From the NCBI RefSeq assembly GCF_023156585.1, contig NZ_JALNMI010000001.1:868001-932000 (forward strand): a stretch of 64,000 bases of DNA. The letters are read 5' to 3'. Of this stretch, positions 17,036 to 27,100 are shown in pieces. Below the pieces are notes generated by a model. The model saw only the letters and a list, made by a program, of their open reading frames with translations. It had not been told where the DNA came from and did no database searches. A program made the position numbers and the translations under genes. Every line of letters begins with the position of its first letter. The first letter of the stretch is position 1. Source of the stretch: Subsaxibacter sp. CAU 1640. Lineage in GTDB: Bacteria > Bacteroidota > Bacteroidia > Flavobacteriales > Flavobacteriaceae.

Positions 17036-19453
17036 ATGAAACATTACGCTCTATTGGGCATATGCCTGATATTTTCATTTCATCTTTATGCTCAAAAAGT
17101 AAAGGTGGTCGATAAAGATTCCAATTTACCCATTCCAGGAGTAGCCATCTTCAACGATAAAAAAGACAAATCTGTAATCAGTGATATCGATGGTTATGCC
17201 AATATAGATGTGTTTTCTGATGATGAAAACATCAATTTTCAACATATTTTTCACGAAGCCACAATGTTGACAAAGCAGGAGATCAAAAACAATAGATTGA
17301 TAGTAAAGCTGGTTTCAAAAACTGAAGGTCTTAACGAAGTGGTGATTTCAGCATCAAAATTTGAACAAAGCAAACGTGATATTCCCCAAAAAATCATGAA
17401 TATAGATGCGAAGGAAATTGCGATTTCAAACCCGCAAACCAGTGCAGATTTATTGGAAAGTACAGGGAATATTTACATTCAAAAAAGTCAGCTGGGTGGT
17501 GGAAGCCCGATGATTCGAGGTTTTTCTACAAATAGATTGCTCATTTCTGTAGATGGTGTTCGTATGAACAATGCGATTTTTAGAGGCGGAAATTTACAAA
17601 ATGTAATTTCTATAGATCCTTTCACCATTCAAAATACAGAGGTGACATTGGGTGCTGGTTCGGTGGTGTATGGTAGCGACGCCATAGGTGGTGTCATGAG
17701 TTTTTATACTCAAAAACCTCAACTCTCATATTCAGATTCTTTATACTTTAAAGCAAATGCTTTGGCGCGTTATTCAACGGCAAACAAAGAGAAAACGGGA
17801 CATATCGATTTGAATTTCGGATTGAAAAAATGGGCTTTTTTGACAAGTGTCAGCTATACCGATTTTGACGATTTAAGAATGGGAAGCCATGGTCCTGATG
17901 ATTATCTACGTCCGGAATATGTGCAAACCATCAATGGCGAAGATACTGTGGTTGCCAATGATGATCCCTTGGTGCAAGTGCCTACAGGATATGACCAGAT
18001 CAATTTGATGCAGAAAGCACGTTACGAAGCTTCTGATAATTTGATTTTTGATTTAGGATTGCATTACACTACCACTTCAGATTATTCTAGATATGACAGA
18101 TTGATCAGATATCGAGGCGACAATTTACGTTCTGCCGAATGGAATTATGGCCCTCAACGCTGGTTTATGGGAAATTTTCAAGTGACGAAATTAAGCAGCA
18201 ATTCAAATTTGTATGATAAAATTCAAGCAACTGTAGCCTATCAAAACTTTCAAGAAAGCCGAATGGATCGCGATTTTGGTAGTGATATAAGAAATATTAG
18301 AGAAGAAGCGGTTGACGCCATCTCTGCCAATTTGGATTTGGAGAAATATTTGGGGCCGAAAACAGAATTGTTTTATGGATTGGAATACATCTACAATAAA
18401 ATTACATCAACTGGAGATGAAGAAAACATCAGCACGAATACATCTGTTCCTACAGTTTCAAGATATCCAGATGGTTCCGATTGGCAATCCATAGCAGCTT
18501 ACAGCAGTTTAAAATATAGACCAAACCCCAAATTTGTACTGCAAACAGGTGTTCGATACAATCATGTGCTCGTCAATGCTGATTTTTCTGAAAACAATCA
18601 ATATCTAAATTTACCTTTTGAAACCACAAAAATCGATGCTGGTGCCTTGACAGGAACAGCAGGTATCAGCTGGACACCGAGTGAATTGATCGAATGGAAA
18701 TTCAACCTGTCTTCTGCTTTTCGTGCGCCCAATATTGATGATGTTGGTAAGGTCTTTGATTCAGAGCCTGGATCTGTCGTGGTGCCAAACAATAATTTGA
18801 GACCTGAATATGCCTACGGTGGAGAGTTGGGACTAAAACTCAATTTTGACAATGTGTTTATTGTTGATATGGCGACTTACTATACGTATTTGGACAACGC
18901 TTTGGTACGAAGAGATTTTAGTTTGAATGGCGAATCAGAAATTTTGTATGATGGTGAGTTGAGTAATGTACAAGCCATTCAAAATGCTGCCAAATCCAAA
19001 ATTCATGGTTTTGAAGCTGGAATCCAATTTAATTTCAACAAACAGTTAAAGCTTACTTCCCAATATAATATAGTTGCAGGTACAGAAGAAGATGACAATG
19101 GCGACATTACGCCTTTGCGTCATGCAGCTCCTAATTTTGGAAACACACATTTTGTTTGGCAAAACTCAAAATTTAAGGTAGATGCCTACGCTGAATACAA
19201 CAATGAGCTGTCGTTCTATCAATTGGCGCCTTCTGAAACAGAAAAGGATTACATTTATGCGTTAGATGGTAACGGCAATCCTTATTCGCCTTCTTGGTAT
19301 ACACTTAACTTAAGAACGCAGTACAAAGTCTCATCGGCTGCAACTGTGGCGGCAAGTTTAGAAAATATTACCGACCAACGCTATCGACCGTATTCTTCGG
19401 GAATTTCTGCTCCTGGCCGCAATTTAATTTTATCGTTAAAATATACTTTATAG
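17036..19453 (+). CDS. TonB-dependent receptor, haem/haemoglobin receptor type
   Basis: An 805-residue outer-membrane receptor. A signal peptide (to about LYAQ) precedes a short carboxypeptidase-like regulatory domain (VKVVDKDSNLPIPGVAIFND). The plug domain has SPMIRGFSTNRLLISVDGVR and GAGSVVYGSDAIGGVM; a 22-strand barrel ends NLILSLKYTL. The barrel has SSAFRAPNIDD followed by NNNLRPEYAYGGELG, resembling the FRAP and NPNL boxes of haem receptors. No His stands between the two boxes, unlike classical haem receptors. Import of haem or another iron-bearing ligand is inferred; B12 and siderophore receptors differ in these boxes. It is 18 bases after recO and ends in a strong terminator. Confidence 0.88.
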   Translation: MKHYALLGICLIFSFHLYAQKVKVVDKDSNLPIPGVAIFNDKKDKSVISDIDGYANIDVFSDDENINFQHIFHEATMLTKQEIKNNRLIVKLVSKTEGLNEVVISASKFEQSKRDIPQKIMNIDAKEIAISNPQTSADLLESTGNIYIQKSQLGGGSPMIRGFSTNRLLISVDGVRMNNAIFRGGNLQNVISIDPFTIQNTEVTLGAGSVVYGSDAIGGVMSFYTQKPQLSYSDSLYFKANALARYSTANKEKTGHIDLNFGLKKWAFLTSVSYTDFDDLRMGSHGPDDYLRPEYVQTINGEDTVVANDDPLVQVPTGYDQINLMQKARYEASDNLIFDLGLHYTTTSDYSRYDRLIRYRGDNLRSAEWNYGPQRWFMGNFQVTKLSSNSNLYDKIQATVAYQNFQESRMDRDFGSDIRNIREEAVDAISANLDLEKYLGPKTELFYGLEYIYNKITSTGDEENISTNTSVPTVSRYPDGSDWQSIAAYSSLKYRPNPKFVLQTGVRYNHVLVNADFSENNQYLNLPFETTKIDAGALTGTAGISWTPSELIEWKFNLSSAFRAPNIDDVGKVFDSEPGSVVVPNNNLRPEYAYGGELGLKLNFDNVFIVDMATYYTYLDNALVRRDFSLNGESEILYDGELSNVQAIQNAAKSKIHGFEAGIQFNFNKQLKLTSQYNIVAGTEEDDNGDITPLRHAAPNFGNTHFVWQNSKFKVDAYAEYNNELSFYQLAPSETEKDYIYALDGNGNPYSPSWYTLNLRTQYKVSSAATVAASLENITDQRYRPYSSGISAPGRNLILSLKYTL

Positions 19454-19457
19454 ACAT

Positions 19458-19489
19458 AAAAAAGCCTCAACAATTTGTTGAGGCTTTTT
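19458..19489. terminator. Bidirectional terminator after TonB receptor
   Basis: AAAAAGCCTCAACAA pairs with its exact inverted copy and has T/A tracts at both ends. It serves the plus-strand receptor gene and the convergent T9SS cargo gene. Confidence 0.9.
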
Positions 19490-19505
19490 GCTTAAAGCTG
19501 TTAGA

Positions 19506-22500
19506 TTATTTTCGTTTAACAGCTCGCTTCGTAATGGTCTGCCCATTGGAGAGCTTCACTTTGGCTATGTAAGCGGCTTGGCTTAAATTGGAAAGATCAA
19601 ACGTCTCTGAAGAACTTTTGCCTTTCAAATTGTAAAGCGTTCTTCCAAGAATATCAAATATTTCAATAGATTCAATGTTCAAGTTGGCATTTACAGAAAA
19701 TCGAATGTTTCCATTTGAAAGTTCAACGATGTTCAAATCATTCGGAGAAATTTCATTTTCAATAACTGACAATGCGGAATCTCTAAATACGATTTCAAAA
19801 CGATCGTTGAATTCGCCTTTTTCAGAGCTGAATACATAGTCGCCGTTAGATAGATTAAAGATAGTGTTCAGCAAGTTGTCCTTTAATAAAATGGCATTGC
19901 TACTGAAGAAATCTCCCTGTAAATCCGCAATTGAAATTTTATAAGTTGTTGGCTGTACAATTGATGTATAAAAACCTAGCGGAATGACTTCATCTAAATC
20001 TAAACTGTTAATGTCCTTTCCTTGAATGGCATATTTTTTACCTGCAAGATTGTCAATTAAGGAGTACAAAGCAGATTTAACTCCAGAAGACAGGTTTCTA
20101 GCGGTATCATACGCCATACTGTCTTCCGCGTCGGTAGCACCTTGTGCATATCCAATTAAAATTTGACTGAAAACACCATTGTCGGACGTTAAATTAATCC
20201 AAAGTTTATTTAACGGGATAATATTGGCTGTTCTGAAAAATTGATCATTACTTGTGGTATTCGCCATCCTCATAGCATTATTGAATGTCACATCACCATT
20301 AGCCAGACCTTTCACAAAGAAACTTTGTCCTGATGGTATGTAATTTCCAGGATCTGGAGCTATACCGCTTCCTCCAGCGACATTGCCTATAAATCTGTTG
20401 ATGATGGCATAATCGTCACGAAAGTTAATTGCTTGATTGCCATTGTTTGTATTTGAAGGAGGAATGGTGGAATGTGACCATAAGTAGGCCGCTCCATCAA
20501 TTAAACTGGTATTGTTATCATATAAATCATTAAAAGATATAGCAGATGGATAAGGATTTCCTATTAAATTCCAGTCATTATCACCATTGTCACCATTGTA
20601 GAATATTGGAGTTGTGATTGTACCTGTGTTGTATGGACCTTCAAAAGTAATTTGTCTGGTGCCAGGAAACATGCCAGAATTTAAAACTGTTGCGGCAAAG
20701 CCTTGTCCTGGAGCCATTGTCATTCCGGCAGGCGCTACTTGCCAATCATCACCATTGTCATCAATATCGTCATGACCAGGCACGGTTTCATTATTATTAT
20801 TGGTTTCCATTGTTATATCAAGATAGTTTGCAGCATTATACCAAAAACGTCGATTTACGGGCGCAACGTCTATTGCATCTCCAACAGTGGCTCCAAACAC
20901 AGGAGAACTCCAATAAGTATAATCGTACCAATTATTAATTACAGAGGTTGACTTGTTCACGCTGGCATTTCCTCCAGGGTTAAGAACAAATCCATTATTG
21001 AAATCAGCTCGTTGAACAAACGCACCATGAGTTTCTACCACGATTGAACCATCGATAGTAGCAAAATTTTCAACCTCAACATAAGTGCTATTGCCAATAT
21101 TCAAAGAATATATTGGGTTTACAAATAATTGACAGGCTTCAAAACTTCCATTGATAGTGGTATCATAATCTCCATCGATAATCACCGTAGTTAAGTCATT
21201 TGGAGGTGTGTCAATGGCTGTTCCTTCATTCCAATTCCAATGTGCGCCATCCCATGTGGCTGTATTGAGAACAGTAGAACTCAACACAAAGTTGTCTAAA
21301 CCAATGTTATCGTTAACGGCATCAATATCTGCATAAAATACTATAGCAAGTAAATTTACTGAATTCGGGACGTTGATCAATACTTCTGTCCAGGCGTCGG
21401 TGTCGGCTGCAATATCAACTATACCTTGTGGAACTCCATTATAGAATAATTGATATTCAAACGTATCACTCGCATCTATTTCAGTTGTGTAATATTGAAA
21501 GGATAGCTCCACATTGCTAAATGCAGAAACATCGTGAGTAAAGGTCAATTCGTGTGTTTGATTGGTGTGACCAGAACGTTCCAAATCTGTTATTCCCCAA
21601 AAATTTGAGCCACTTTGAGCAAAAGCAATATTGATCAAAGAGGTTGTCACGTCCCAATAACCTGCAATTGGAGCATGAACGGCTGTATAAGCCCAAGTAT
21701 CGGAAGGACTTGATTCAAAATCTTGAGATGCGATTACCTCTGTTGTTGTTGCGCAATTGGAGACACTTATTCCCGATAAATCTATTGAACAAGAACTTTC
21801 GCTGGCATCATTGCTACTTATGTTTAAAGTATCTAAAAACAGACCCAAAGCGTTTGGATTAAACCTGATAGTTATATCCTGAAAACTTGTTGCTGGTATT
21901 GTAAAAGGGGTAGCGGGAGGCGTCACAAGACTAAACTGCGCTCCAGTTGCAAATGACAATGAATTGATTTGAAGTGGTAAATCTCCAAGATTCCTCAAAC
22001 GTAATACTACGTCGGTATTGGTGTTCACAATTTGATTTCCAAAATCATAATCATGTCCGCAATATACTACTGTTCCAACAGGCAATTCCATTTGGAGTTC
22101 TCTGTCTGGGTAACAACTACTAAAATGATATCCCAATTCTGAAACACTGTTAATCGGAAAGGAGAGCCATTCTACATTAGGACTAAAGATGTTGGAACCA
22201 TCTGAATCTCCCACCTGTACTGAACTTTTTCTTATTAAAGTTCGATCTAGGGTGCTAGCACTACCACCTGTCCATTCTGTACCTGGATCAAAACCTATTT
22301 GACCTATGACATCTATAATGGTTCCACTATGAACCAAAGCAACGGCATCATCTCCATTAAAAGTGATTGGGTTAGGAGTTAAAACGGTAGTGGCACCTGT
22401 GTAAATTGTTGCTAATGGATGTCGATAAACAATCACACCACCAGCAGGTATTGTTCCTGAAAGTGGAGCCGTCACATTTGGAGAAGAGCTCCCATTATTA

Positions 22501-23981
22501 TAAACCTGCAGTTGATAATTTGATAAATTGATGGTTGAGCCAGTACCATTAAAAATTTCTAAATATTTATTGTTGCTAGTGCCTTCTACATATTCAGATA
22601 GAATTAAGTCAGAACAAGGAGCATTCGTTACTGTTAGAATACCATTGTTATTGGTGGCATCCCAAAAATTACCAATATTGTCGTCATAAATACCTCCATA
22701 ACTAATAACACTGCCGTTTAATTGCCAACGACTTGCAAAATAGTAAGTTCCAGTGGCGGTAATGCCATTTGCACCACCGATAATATTAGCGACATATTGA
22801 TCATTATTGCCAAAATCTGAATCATAAGTTGCAGGGACCCAAGTCCAACTGGCAGGAGACGTATATGGTGGAATATCTGTAGCGCTATAACCAATCCATG
22901 CCTGTAAACCGGCACCAGCCCCAGGAGCATTGGTAATTCCAGGTTCGTATGCTTGCGTGTAAACATTAAAAGTTCCACCTACAACTGCTGAACCCATTTT
23001 TGGATAATCTACATTACAAAAGTCAACTTGGTCGGCCGTAACAATAAGTTCTACAGAGTCGTTGTTCCATGTTCCGCCGGGACCTCCATATACATAATTG
23101 CAATTGTTGAGCTGAAAACGACTGGCATAATAGTAAGTGCCAGGGGCTAAAGCCGAACCGATTTCAGCCATAAATTCATCGTTATTATTCCCTGTTCCAC
23201 CTTGTCCAAAATACGGAGCAGCAACCCAAGTCCATCCTGTAGGACTCCATGGTTGATGGTTAGCTCCAATAGTATTGTAACCTATCCAAGCTGCCATGCC
23301 AGTTCCAACACCAGCAGCTTCTGTGACACCTGGTTCATAAGCCTGTGCATATACATCAAAAGTTCCGCCGTCAACCATGTTTTGTGGTGAAGCTGTAGGA
23401 AATTGAACGTTGACATAATCTGGAGCATCTGTACAAAGAATACCCGACAATTGAATATCATCAATCCGAAATTGATGGGTTGCTGAAGTTTGCGTAAAAC
23501 GTACTCTTAAATTAGCTGTTGAAGGAATGATTCCGGTTGGTGTAATCAATGCCCAAATATTTGCAGTCCCAGCTCCAGTCGCCCGAGAGTAGGTTAAAGA
23601 TGTATAAGTCACGCCATCACTGCTCACTTCAACCGATAGTTGATTATTACTTGCGGTCGTTGATTTGAGATGTCCAAAAGACAAGCTAATAGAGCTATAG
23701 CCCAACGTATTGATGTCAGAGATTTCAAAATACCTGCCGACAGAACTTGTGAAAAAAACATTTCTTCCTCCTGAAGCACCAGAATATCCAGATGAACCTC
23801 CTGTAGAACGGACATCTGCATCACCAGTGAAAGTCAATCCCGGATTTTGAAACGTGTTGGCGGCTATAGTAGTAGTGCCAGTCGCCGTTCCCATATTTTC
23901 TGAAAAGATGGTTACCTGTCCAAACCCTGAAACCATAGCGCACAGGAGCACTATTACTAAAAAAGCGTACTTCTTAATCAT
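19506..23981 (-). CDS. Giant multidomain T9SS cargo protein with lamin-tail domain
   Basis: A 1491-residue secreted protein. The signal peptide MIKKYAFLV...SGFGQ is followed by a jelly-roll domain (about 20-190). Two tandem repeats of about 120 residues come next, each with a YxQAYEPGxT...AWIGY...WTWV...YYxASRxQLN pattern (about 190-450). A lamin-tail domain (SEYVEGTSNNKYLEIFNGTG, about 450-640), a choice-of-anchor/HYDIN-type domain (FGNQIVNTNTDVVLRLRN) and a MAM-like domain follow. The C-terminal module of about 600 residues ends in a type A sorting domain (SNGQTITKRAVKRK). No catalytic motif is seen; an adhesive or matrix role is inferred. The module is shared with the next gene, which has an almost identical tail. 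A TAATTTTG box lies upstream. Confidence 0.85.
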   Translation of the reverse strand: MIKKYAFLVIVLLCAMVSGFGQVTIFSENMGTATGTTTIAANTFQNPGLTFTGDADVRSTGGSSGYSGASGGRNVFFTSSVGRYFEISDINTLGYSSISLSFGHLKSTTASNNQLSVEVSSDGVTYTSLTYSRATGAGTANIWALITPTGIIPSTANLRVRFTQTSATHQFRIDDIQLSGILCTDAPDYVNVQFPTASPQNMVDGGTFDVYAQAYEPGVTEAAGVGTGMAAWIGYNTIGANHQPWSPTGWTWVAAPYFGQGGTGNNNDEFMAEIGSALAPGTYYYASRFQLNNCNYVYGGPGGTWNNDSVELIVTADQVDFCNVDYPKMGSAVVGGTFNVYTQAYEPGITNAPGAGAGLQAWIGYSATDIPPYTSPASWTWVPATYDSDFGNNDQYVANIIGGANGITATGTYYFASRWQLNGSVISYGGIYDDNIGNFWDATNNNGILTVTNAPCSDLILSEYVEGTSNNKYLEIFNGTGSTINLSNYQLQVYNNGSSSPNVTAPLSGTIPAGGVIVYRHPLATIYTGATTVLTPNPITFNGDDAVALVHSGTIIDVIGQIGFDPGTEWTGGSASTLDRTLIRKSSVQVGDSDGSNIFSPNVEWLSFPINSVSELGYHFSSCYPDRELQMELPVGTVVYCGHDYDFGNQIVNTNTDVVLRLRNLGDLPLQINSLSFATGAQFSLVTPPATPFTIPATSFQDITIRFNPNALGLFLDTLNISSNDASESSCSIDLSGISVSNCATTTEVIASQDFESSPSDTWAYTAVHAPIAGYWDVTTSLINIAFAQSGSNFWGITDLERSGHTNQTHELTFTHDVSAFSNVELSFQYYTTEIDASDTFEYQLFYNGVPQGIVDIAADTDAWTEVLINVPNSVNLLAIVFYADIDAVNDNIGLDNFVLSSTVLNTATWDGAHWNWNEGTAIDTPPNDLTTVIIDGDYDTTINGSFEACQLFVNPIYSLNIGNSTYVEVENFATIDGSIVVETHGAFVQRADFNNGFVLNPGGNASVNKSTSVINNWYDYTYWSSPVFGATVGDAIDVAPVNRRFWYNAANYLDITMETNNNNETVPGHDDIDDNGDDWQVAPAGMTMAPGQGFAATVLNSGMFPGTRQITFEGPYNTGTITTPIFYNGDNGDNDWNLIGNPYPSAISFNDLYDNNTSLIDGAAYLWSHSTIPPSNTNNGNQAINFRDDYAIINRFIGNVAGGSGIAPDPGNYIPSGQSFFVKGLANGDVTFNNAMRMANTTSNDQFFRTANIIPLNKLWINLTSDNGVFSQILIGYAQGATDAEDSMAYDTARNLSSGVKSALYSLIDNLAGKKYAIQGKDINSLDLDEVIPLGFYTSIVQPTTYKISIADLQGDFFSSNAILLKDNLLNTIFNLSNGDYVFSSEKGEFNDRFEIVFRDSALSVIENEISPNDLNIVELSNGNIRFSVNANLNIESIEIFDILGRTLYNLKGKSSSETFDLSNLSQAAYIAKVKLSNGQTITKRAVKRK

Positions 23982-24019
23982 AGGGAAATTTTTAAAATGC
24001 TCGCAACAAAGCAAGCATA

Positions 24020-24027
24020 CAAAATTA
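24020..24027 (-). promoter_or_regulatory. -7 promoter box for first giant T9SS gene
   Basis: On the minus strand TAATTTTG, an exact TAnnTTTG match, 39 bases before the ATG. Confidence 0.5.
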
Positions 24028-24117
24028 CATCAAAATGGCTTATGAATCAGTGCGTTGATAACAAATTATTAACATTTTCGCAATTGTAGCTATCAATAAT
24101 TATGAAATCCATTTTAT

Positions 24118-24148
24118 AAAAAAAGTCCTCAACCATTGTTTAGGACTT
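24118..24148 (-). terminator. Terminator of second giant T9SS gene
   Basis: On the minus strand AAGTCCT pairs with AGGACTT around a loop containing an inner AAC/GTT pairing, followed by a T-run. It sits 25 bases past the stop codon. Confidence 0.8.
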
Positions 24149-24173
24149 ATGTATTGAAGATTTTACAGCTGCA

Positions 24174-27100
24174 TTATTTTCGTTTGACAGCCCGTTTTGA
24201 GATGGTCTGTCCATTGGAAAGGGTCACCTTGGCTATGTAAGCAGATTGGCTCAAGTTAGAAAGATCGAAAGTCTCCGAATGGGCACTTCCTTTAAGCTCA
24301 TAAAGTGCTCTTCCAAGTAAATCAAAAATTTGTACCGACTCGATGGTTAAGTTGTTGCTGACCGTAAATCGGACCGTTCCGTCATTCAGCTCTACAATGC
24401 TTAAGCCGTTTGGTGTAATTTCATTTTCAACAACTGATAAGGCTTCATTTTGGAACACAATTTCAAAACGGTCGTTGAACTCACCAACTTCAGATACAAA
24501 AGAATAATCTTCCTGTTTAAGATTATGAATAGTATTCAATAAGTGGTCAATTAAATAGATGTTATTGTCTAACAAAAAGTCACCTTCCAATTTGGATAGA
24601 GCGAGTTTAAAAATCGTCGCTTCAGTGATTGAATTGGAAAAACCAAGAGGAATGGATTCATCAATGCTTAAGCTATTGGGATGTTTACCTTGAATTCCAA
24701 ATTTTAAATCTGTATCGTCACTATTCAGACGAGAATAGAGAATAGCATTTGCGTCAATGGATAAATTTTTCAAGGCATCATAGTACATACCATCATTTGC
24801 ATCAGTAGCACCATTGACATAACCTACAAGTATTTGGTTGAAAACGCCATTGTCTGAAGTCAAATCAACCCAAAGTTTATTTGGAACTTCACCTTGTGCA
24901 TTTCGGAAAAATTGATCATTGTTATCAAGAACACGCATGGAGTTATTGAACACAAAATCTGCTGTTCGAGTAGTGCCGCTTACCACTGTTGATGGAGCCG
25001 AATTAGACATTGACACGAAAAATGCCTGTCCAGAAGGAATATAACGGTTAGGCGTCACACCATCACCACCTGCAGCTTGTCCTGTTCCATTGATAATGGC
25101 ATAGTCTGACTGTGCAAAGTTGAGGTTTTCATTTCCATTTGTAGATCCGTCTGGAGCTACATTTTGAGACCATAGGAAGATGGCACCATCAATGACACCA
25201 CCAGGTACATTCATGTCAATAACTGTATTTGCTGCCAAGAGCGCATCAGCACTGATGGCTGATGGATATGGATTTCCGATTAGGTTCCAATTGTTATCAT
25301 TCAATTCGGCATCGTTTCTATAAAGAGGGACATTATAAACTCCATTATTGAAAGGACCTTGGAAGGTATATTTGTACTGATTCCCTGGTGTACTAAAACC
25401 AGTTGAACTGTGAGTGGCCCCAAAACCAACTCCAGGAGTCATCGTCATTCCAGCAGGTGCAAACGTCCAATCATTGGCGTCGTCGTCAATATCATCTTGT
25501 CCTGGGGCTGATCCATTATCATTGTTGGTTTCCATAGTAGCATCCAGATAATTTTGAGCGTCGTACCAGAAGCGTCTATTTGGATTGGAATCACCAAGAG
25601 CAACACCAACAGTTTCGTTTGCAACAGGAGAACTCCAATAGGTATACTCATACCAAGCATTCAATGGTGCTGTTTCTTTTTCCACTTTGACAAGTGAAGG
25701 AGTTGAGAGCACGGCGCCGTTTACAAGACCTGCATCATTATTTTGTTTGAATGACCCTGAAGTACGTACAATAATTTCGCCGTTGGCAGTCAAATTATTT
25801 TCGACTTCTACGTAATCTCCATCTTCAATGAAGAGCGTATAACCACCGTTTACCAAGAGTTGGCAAGCACTAAAACTAGATTGCTGACCACCCACACTTG
25901 TATCATAATCACCATCGATGATGGCTATAGTGCTGATATTAGGAGCACCCGAAAGCCATATGGTTCCATCCCAGATAGTTGATGGTACCAACAATTGGGT
26001 TGCATCCGTTGCGGTAGAGCAAGAGCCGTCTTCAGTCACTAAACAATAAAATTGATAACCATCGTAATTATAGAAACCATCCGTCAACAACAGTTGATTC
26101 GTTGTTTCTCCGCTGACTGTAGTTAAAGGCAAGTTGGCCGAAGTAACCAATGTCCATCCGGTCGCAGTGCCATCGTTAAAGTACCATTGATATGACAAAG
26201 TTCCACCGTTTCCAGGGCTAGCAATAGCTGTAAATTCGGCTTCTGAAGCACAACCAGAAACGTCATTAGGATGTGTGGTGATTGATGGGAAGTTGCTGAC
26301 AGCTCCTGTATAATTGAAAACACCTAGATTACTTGTGTTTTCTGTGGTGTTAAAAGACCAATCCCCAGGGTTTTCTGTGTTATTGGGACCAGCAGTATTT
26401 GTATTTCTTCGTGCCACATAGCCTATTCCAGAATCAGGGATGGTATAAACATCTATGATGGTACTTCCATTATACAAATGAAAAATGTCATCTCCATTAA
26501 TACCAGCAAAACCTGTATTTGTATAATTAAAGTTGGGTGAGGCAGTATTTGCACTTGTACTAATCCTCCCGTAGATTACTTGACCACTTGCAATGCTTGT
26601 AATTTCAGGAGCAAAGAAATAGTCGACGTAATCATTGATGGCAAAATCAACAGCATCTCCATATCGTCTAATAAAATAATTTGCCAAATTGATAGTGGAA
26701 TTTGTGCCATTGAATACTTCAATATATCCTAAACTACCACCATTTTGGTCATAAATTTCGGTCATAATGAGATCATTGATGCCACCACAAGAGCCTGCAT
26801 TATCAATAATGTTGAAATCAGATGTTTGAACAGGACAACTGTTTCCGTCCACAGAAATAGGTCCAGTTACGGTGCCGGCTGGAACCTCAACAATCAATTC
26901 GGTCGCAGTTTGAGATACATAGTTTATCACAGGTGTTCCATTAAAATCAACCGTTGTCGCTCCTGTAAATCCTGTACCTGTAATTGTAACGTAAGTTCCT
27001 ACAGGGCCTGAAGAGGGAGCAAAAGACGATACCGAAACCGTAGGAACACAAGTTCCACAAAAAACGTTCACATCATCAAGATAAAAACTTCCACCAGATC

